38,424 nt of DNA from an uncultured Muribaculaceae bacterium (GTDB lineage Bacteria; Bacteroidota; Bacteroidia; Bacteroidales; Muribaculaceae), in assembly GCA_910577465.1 (NCBI GenBank), contig CAJTMM010000005.1, forward strand, positions 1-38,424, in the 5' to 3' direction. Under the pieces are notes generated by a model that was not told the DNA's origin, made no database searches, and was given only the letters and a program-made list of their open reading frames with translations. Both the position numbers and the translations under genes were made by a program. This document shows positions 34,153-38,424 of this stretch, one piece after another. The stretch's first letter is position 1; each line of letters begins with the position of its first letter.

Positions 34153-34174
34153 CACCAAACAATCACGTAAAGCC

Positions 34175-35275
34175 ATGGCTGAACACAAATATAAAATAGG
34201 AATCACGCAGGGCGACATCAACGGCATAGGCTACGAGGTCATCATAAAGGCTCTCGAAGACACGCGCATGCTCGAACTCTGCACACCGATAATCTACGGA
34301 TCCGCTAAGATTGCGGCATATTACACAAAGAACGCGGGTCTTCCGCAAGTTCAACTCACCCAGATAAGCGACCCGTCGCAAGCCCGTCCCGACCAATACA
34401 GCATAATCAACGTCATAGGCGAGAACGTAAAGGTCGAACCGGGCAATCCCTCACGTGAAGCCGGCGAAGCCGCATTCATCGCTCTCGAACGCGCCGTGGC
34501 TGACCTCCGCTCCGGAGCCATCGACGCGCTCGTCACCGCTCCCATCAACAAGCACAACATCCAAAGCGAGCAATTCACATTCCCCGGACACACCGAATAC
34601 CTCGAATCATCATTGGGCGACGGCGACAAAGCTCTCATGATACTCTGCAACGAGAATGTCCGTGTGGCTCTCGTCACCATACACACTGCCATAGCCAAGG
34701 TATCGGAAGCCATAACCCGCGACAGCGTGTTGGAAAAGATAGAAGCGCTCAACCTTTCGCTCGAACGCGATTTCGGCATCAATCACCCGCGCATAGCCGT
34801 ACTGTCGCTCAATCCCCACAATGGTGAGGACGGACTTATGGGATCTGAGGAAACCGAGCATATCATACCCGCCATAGAGGAAGCGAAACAGAAAAAAATC
34901 AACTGTTTCGGACCCTACGCCGCCGATGGATTCTTCGGCAGCGGAATGTTCAACCGCTTCGACGGTATCCTCGCCATGTACCACGACCAGGGTCTGGCTC
35001 CGTTCAAGACTCTTGCCATGGATGCGGGCGTAAACTTCACCGCCGGGTTGCCATATGTGCGCACATCACCCGACCACGGCACCGGATACGACATTGCCGG
35101 ACAGGGGCAGGCGTCGGCAGAATCCATGCGTCAGGCTATATATACGGCTCTCGACGTGCTGCGCCATCGCCGCAACCATAATATAGCCCACCGCAACCCG
35201 CTGAAAAAGCAATACGTGGAAAAGAACAAGAAAGACAATGTGGTCCTTGACCTCACCAAATCAGCCGACGAATAA
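34175..35275 (+). CDS. pdxA: 4-hydroxythreonine-4-phosphate dehydrogenase
   Basis: NAD-dependent oxidation of 4-phosphohydroxy-L-threonine in vitamin B6 synthesis. It is 366 residues, slightly longer than many PdxA proteins, with a charged C-terminal tail. Landmarks are GITQGDINGIGYEVIIKAL at the start, GAIDALVTAPINKHNIQ (about 112-128), LSLNPHNGEDG with the metal/substrate His, and MYHDQGLAPFKTLAMDAGVNFTAGLPYVRTSPDHGT. PdxJ is also encoded in the window. A PdxA2-type sugar-acid role is possible but less likely, given the pdxJ partner. The next gene starts 1 base after the stop. Confidence 0.95.
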   Translation: MAEHKYKIGITQGDINGIGYEVIIKALEDTRMLELCTPIIYGSAKIAAYYTKNAGLPQVQLTQISDPSQARPDQYSIINVIGENVKVEPGNPSREAGEAAFIALERAVADLRSGAIDALVTAPINKHNIQSEQFTFPGHTEYLESSLGDGDKALMILCNENVRVALVTIHTAIAKVSEAITRDSVLEKIEALNLSLERDFGINHPRIAVLSLNPHNGEDGLMGSEETEHIIPAIEEAKQKKINCFGPYAADGFFGSGMFNRFDGILAMYHDQGLAPFKTLAMDAGVNFTAGLPYVRTSPDHGTGYDIAGQGQASAESMRQAIYTALDVLRHRRNHNIAHRNPLKKQYVEKNKKDNVVLDLTKSADE

Positions 35276-35276
35276 T

Positions 35277-35972
35277 ATGAATTACGCTATAATAGCAGCC
35301 GGCGAAGGTTCGCGCCTGGTTCAGGAAGGGGTGAAACTACCCAAACCGCTCGTACATCTCCATGGCACTCCCATGATTAAACGTCTGATTGACATATTCA
35401 TGGACTGCAACCCCACATCGCTGAGCATAATTGTCAACGAGCACATGACCGAAGTACGACGGTACCTCGAGAGCTTGACACTGCCTGTTCCCCTTAACCT
35501 GGTGGTCAAGACCACACCCAGCTCCATGCACAGCTTCTACGAGGTGAGCCGCGATTTCGCGCCGGGCAAATTTTGTCTCACCACTGTCGACACCATTTTC
35601 CGTCCCGAGGAATTCAAGGCTTACATCAAGGCTTTCGAAGCCGATGAGAATGCCGACGGATACATGGCAGTGACATCATTCATCGACGACGAGAAACCAC
35701 TGTACATCGATACCGACAGCTCCATGCGTATCACAGCATTCCGCGACAAGCCCTGGGACGGTGTGAGATACATCTCCGGAGGCATATACGGTCTCACCAC
35801 TCCGGCATTGCGCGTACTTGAGCAGTGCATGGAACAAGGTGTGTCACGAATGCGCAATTATCAGCGTGCGCTTGTCGATGCCGGTCTTGACCTCAAAGCA
35901 TTCGCATTCAATAAGATTATCGACGTGGACCATGCCGGCGACATTGCCACCGCCGAGGATTTCCTCCGTTGA
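35277..35972 (+). CDS. NTP-transferase (sugar/polyol-phosphate nucleotidyltransferase)
   Basis: Predicted to activate a phosphorylated sugar or polyol by transfer of a nucleotidyl group. The 231 residues from ATG 35277 begin MNYAIIAAGEGSRL. The G-x-G-x-R-L loop and the following KLPKPLVHLHGTPMI, with its conserved Lys-Pro, are the nucleotide-binding signature of the family. TTVDTIF carries an Asp at the metal position. The in-frame ATG at 35238 lies inside pdxA and adds non-family sequence. Its neighbours (ATP-grasp, CDP-alcohol phosphatidyltransferase, HAD phosphatase) suggest a CTP-dependent role analogous to inositol- or glycerol-phosphate cytidylyltransferases. That is inference. Confidence 0.85.
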   Translation: MNYAIIAAGEGSRLVQEGVKLPKPLVHLHGTPMIKRLIDIFMDCNPTSLSIIVNEHMTEVRRYLESLTLPVPLNLVVKTTPSSMHSFYEVSRDFAPGKFCLTTVDTIFRPEEFKAYIKAFEADENADGYMAVTSFIDDEKPLYIDTDSSMRITAFRDKPWDGVRYISGGIYGLTTPALRVLEQCMEQGVSRMRNYQRALVDAGLDLKAFAFNKIIDVDHAGDIATAEDFLR

Positions 35973-36019
35973 TAGTCGAAAGTATAATAAGACTCAATCA
36001 TTTAACTCACCATAAAGAT

Positions 36020-36886
36020 ATGGCAGATATAAAAATAGCGGGTATCATGAGGGCCGGTGCCTTCTCTCCCAACCATATTGGCAACGATGCCGCCATATTC
36101 AACCTTGTCGCCGACCAGCTGCGCAAACGCGGTTGTGAAGTCAACACATATTCCGAGGAGCAGCTCATTGCCGGACAGGTCAATGAGGAGATTATTGTCA
36201 ACATGTGCCGCGAACAGCGCTCCATAGAGCTGTTGCAGCAGAAGGAGGATGCCGGCGCGCTTGTGATAAACTCTGGCTACGGCATCGAGAACTGCACTCG
36301 CGAACGCATGACACGCATACTCATAGGCAGCAACATACCTTATCCCGAAAGCCTGATAGTCAATACCGACGAGGGCATTAAGGACGCTTTGGTCAAAGCC
36401 GGATTCTCTCAGTGCTGGATTAAACGTGGCGACTTCCATGCCATGCACAAAGAGGACGTGAGCTACGTGCGCCACACCGAAGAAGCCCAGGAAGTGCTGC
36501 AGGAATATTTCCTGCGCGGCATCAAACGTGCCGTAATCAACCGCCACCTCGTAGGCGACCTCATAAAATTCTACGGCGTGCAGGGTACCCCGTTCTTCTT
36601 CTGGTTCTATCCTTTCGACGAAGGACACAGCAAATACGGGCATGAAGCCATCAACGGCAGGTCCAAAGGCATTGAATTTGACATTAACCGCCTGCAGAGG
36701 ATATGCCAGAGTGCATCAGAGGTACTTGATGTCAAGATTTACGGTGGCGACTGTATCGTATCGCCCGAAGGCGACATCCGTATCATAGACTTCAACGATT
36801 GGCCAAGCTTCGCGCCGTGCCGCACCGAAGCCGCCCCGCATATAGCGCGGTGCATAATGAACGCCATCAAAGCATTTAAATCATGA
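36020..36886 (+). CDS. ATP-grasp enzyme of unknown substrate
   Basis: A 288-residue soluble enzyme. An N-terminal pre-ATP-grasp domain (IAGIMRAGAFSPNHIGNDAAIF) is followed by the ATP-grasp fold, with WIKRGDFHAM (about 132-141), EYFLRGIKRAVINRHLVGDLIKFYGV and the metal-binding end GDIRIIDFNDWPSFAPCRTEA. The D-F-N-D-W-P-S pattern recalls RimK-type ligases and ITPK-type inositol phosphate kinases, but I cannot choose between them. ATG 36020 is preferred to an ATG at 35969, which overlaps the previous gene. Its stop overlaps the start of the next gene (ATGA). It probably ligates or phosphorylates an intermediate of the same pathway. Confidence 0.8.
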   Translation: MADIKIAGIMRAGAFSPNHIGNDAAIFNLVADQLRKRGCEVNTYSEEQLIAGQVNEEIIVNMCREQRSIELLQQKEDAGALVINSGYGIENCTRERMTRILIGSNIPYPESLIVNTDEGIKDALVKAGFSQCWIKRGDFHAMHKEDVSYVRHTEEAQEVLQEYFLRGIKRAVINRHLVGDLIKFYGVQGTPFFFWFYPFDEGHSKYGHEAINGRSKGIEFDINRLQRICQSASEVLDVKIYGGDCIVSPEGDIRIIDFNDWPSFAPCRTEAAPHIARCIMNAIKAFKS

Positions 36887-37857
36887 AAGAGGAAGAATCA
36901 CAGATTAAAGCCGATACACCTCAGGCTACAGCCGTAAGCGATTATCGCGCATCGCTGAAATCCATGGACACGGAGGAGGGGATTGACCTCGCTTTCTACC
37001 GTCCCATTGGCTATGCCTGGGCTTGTCTTGCTAAAAAACTCGGCGTTACACCTAATGTTATCACCATAGCATCCATATTCTTAGGTATAGGTGCCGGAGT
37101 GGCATTCTACTACAGTAATTTGTGGATTAACGTTGTGGGTATGCTGCTGCTTATATGGGCAAACTCATTCGACAGTGCCGACGGTCAATTGGCACGCATG
37201 ACCAAGCAATACTCACGGCTCGGCAGGATACTCGACGGTCTGAGCGGTGACATCTGGTTTGCCACAATATACGTGGCAATCTGTCTGCGCGAGAATGCCA
37301 CATCCGATTTCTTCATGGCTCATCCTTGGGTGATATGGGTGGTGGCGGTGGTCACCGGTCTATGCCATGCCAAGCAAGCCGCCATGGCAGATTACTACCG
37401 TCAGTTCCACCTCTATTTCCTTAAAGGAGAGCAGGGGAGTGAGCTTGACAATTCCTCCGACCTGAAAGAAAGATTGGCTGAATTGTCCTGGAAACATGAT
37501 TTCTGGAAAAAACTCACACTTACATTCTACACCAATTACACGGTCAATCAGGAATCCAACACACGTGCCATGCAGCAGTTGCGTGCCGAATTGCGGCTAA
37601 GATTCCCGTCGGGCATCATACCGCAAAGTTTCCGTGACGCATTCCGGCGCAAGAGCCTGCCGCTCATGAAGTACACCAACATCCTTTCATTCAATTGGCG
37701 CACTATAGCATTGTTCACATCGCTGTTCCTGCAGATGCCTTGGCTGTACTTCGCATTCGAGCTTACGGTATTGAATTTTCTTCTCATAATGATGGTGGTA
37801 CGCCACGAACGTTTCTGCCGTACATTCACACGCGAACTGAAAGATGGAAAATATTAA
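36883..37857 (+). CDS. CDP-alcohol phosphatidyltransferase family protein
   Basis: Integral membrane enzyme that transfers a CDP-activated alcohol or lipid to a second alcohol. The protein is 324 residues with helices at about 58-76, 79-95, 125-150 and two near the C-terminus. The catalytic motif reads D96-S-A-D99-G-Q-L-A-R104, then G113, D117 and D122. The last Asp follows D117 with four residues between, where the family motif normally has three. The charged cytosolic segments at both ends are longer than usual. The start codon overlaps the preceding stop (ATGA), and the HAD gene starts inside its 3' end, so these genes are translationally coupled. The headgroup is unknown; inositol phosphate is a candidate. 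Confidence 0.87.
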   Translation: MKEEESQIKADTPQATAVSDYRASLKSMDTEEGIDLAFYRPIGYAWACLAKKLGVTPNVITIASIFLGIGAGVAFYYSNLWINVVGMLLLIWANSFDSADGQLARMTKQYSRLGRILDGLSGDIWFATIYVAICLRENATSDFFMAHPWVIWVVAVVTGLCHAKQAAMADYYRQFHLYFLKGEQGSELDNSSDLKERLAELSWKHDFWKKLTLTFYTNYTVNQESNTRAMQQLRAELRLRFPSGIIPQSFRDAFRRKSLPLMKYTNILSFNWRTIALFTSLFLQMPWLYFAFELTVLNFLLIMMVVRHERFCRTFTRELKDGKY

Positions 37858-38424
37858 AGGCATTATATTCGATTACGGTGGCACTATCGACAGCCGTGGT
37901 GTACACTGGAGTGAGATTATCTGGGACGGATATCAGGCGGTGGGTGTGCCCGTCGACAAGCAGATATTTCGCGATGCGTATGTTTATGCCGAACGCGAGC
38001 TCGCCCGCACACGCCACATATTGCCACATCATACCTTCCACGACCTGTTGCTCATAAAAATGCGCATAGAACTTGGCTATCTTGTCGAGACAGGCGCACT
38101 CCCTTCCAAGGCATTGGAAGAATATGCCGCACCGATAGCCGGTTACTGCTACGACGCTGCACGCAATTCCATTGCCGACGCACGTCTCGTTCTTGAAGCA
38201 TTGTATCAGAAATACCCGATGGTGCTGGTATCCAATTTCTATGGCAACGTCGAAGCGGTGCTGGAGGATTTTGACCTGAGACGCTATTTCCGCTCCATTA
38301 TAGAGAGTGCCGTGGTAGGGGTGCGCAAACCCGACCCGCGTATATTTCAACTCGGCGTCGATGCCCTCGGACTCACACCTCAACAGGTTCTCGTAATAGG
38401 CGACAGCTACAAGAAAGACATTGT
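37844..38424 (+). CDS. HAD-superfamily hydrolase (3' end outside the window)
   Basis: The start codon at 37844 lies 14 bases inside the preceding gene. 193 codons are visible before the window ends without a stop. Motif I is FDYGGTID with Asp10 as nucleophile, but the usual second Asp of DxD is Gly12. Motif II is LVSNFYGN, motif III has the Lys in VRKPDPRIF, and motif IV is GDSYKKD. This is a subfamily I HAD, perhaps a phosphatase removing a phosphate from the pathway product or headgroup intermediate. The missing Asp leaves the activity uncertain. Confidence 0.82.
   Translation, partial: MENIKGIIFDYGGTIDSRGVHWSEIIWDGYQAVGVPVDKQIFRDAYVYAERELARTRHILPHHTFHDLLLIKMRIELGYLVETGALPSKALEEYAAPIAGYCYDAARNSIADARLVLEALYQKYPMVLVSNFYGNVEAVLEDFDLRRYFRSIIESAVVGVRKPDPRIFQLGVDALGLTPQQVLVIGDSYKKDI

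Noticed and set aside
34025..34174. Weak inverted repeat after queG
   Set aside because: Arms match at only about six of eight bases and there is no T-run, so it is not a credible terminator.
34450..34465. Partial parS-like CACGTGAA inside pdxA
   Set aside because: Only the central half matches the 16-base consensus; the flanks do not.
1..38424. CRISPR arrays, tRNA or rRNA genes, insertion sequences, prophage genes
   Set aside because: No regularly spaced repeats, cloverleaf-like sequence, transposase, integrase or phage structural genes were seen on either strand.

Overview
The window looks like a chromosomal segment of a gut-type Bacteroidales bacterium, probably family Muribaculaceae. 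This is inferred from gene content and promoter style, not from a database search. Evidence: a SusC/SusD pair with surface lipoproteins, DUF1735 domains, a DUF2723 protein, a DUF3467 protein, a Bacteroidetes-type YbeY, and several promoters with the Bacteroidetes -7 box TAnnTTTG. The gene density is that of core chromosome, and I see no prophage, insertion sequence, CRISPR array, tRNA or rRNA.

Layout. (1) 1-432: a leader and promoter region reading leftwards. It closely resembles the one in front of susC at 9436, so a second SusC-type gene probably begins just outside the left edge. (2) 433-5414, minus strand: ybeY-mnmG-apt-uvrC housekeeping operon, with a perfect parS site between mnmG and apt, which suggests proximity to the replication origin. 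(3) 5655-8985, plus strand: a DNA alkylation repair protein, a family 2 glycosyltransferase and a large uridine-kinase-like protein, closed by a strong terminator. (4) 9167-17867: a compact polysaccharide/glycan utilisation locus, susC-susD-GH18-DUF1735/LamG-DUF1735/F5-8C, resembling endo-beta-N-acetylglucosaminidase loci for host N-glycans, with its own G8-tract promoter element and terminator. (5) 17926-18612: an AT-rich HigB/HigA-type toxin-antitoxin pair. (6) 18930-23991, plus strand: a LolD-like ATPase, two related lipoproteins, a DUF3467 protein, cysS and an EamA transporter. (7) 23972-26722, minus strand: pdxJ-exbB-exbD-tonB-like. (8) 26865-28854, plus strand: an ACT-like remnant of a CBS protein, nadK and a YgjP-type metallopeptidase. 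(9) 28979-34024, plus strand: a DUF2723 membrane protein, a polysaccharide deacetylase and queG. (10) 34175-38424, plus strand: pdxA followed by a tightly packed set (nucleotidyltransferase, ATP-grasp enzyme, CDP-alcohol phosphatidyltransferase, HAD hydrolase) that runs off the right edge.

The two most interesting signals are the duplicated 39-base promoter element with an eight-G run in front of SusC-type genes, and the terminal gene set. That set has the logic of a pathway that activates a polyol phosphate with a nucleotide and transfers it to an alcohol acceptor, possibly to make an unusual lipid headgroup. The ExbB/ExbD/TonB set and the LolD-like ATPase could energise or support outer-membrane systems such as the SusCD pair, but that link is general knowledge and is not shown by this sequence.
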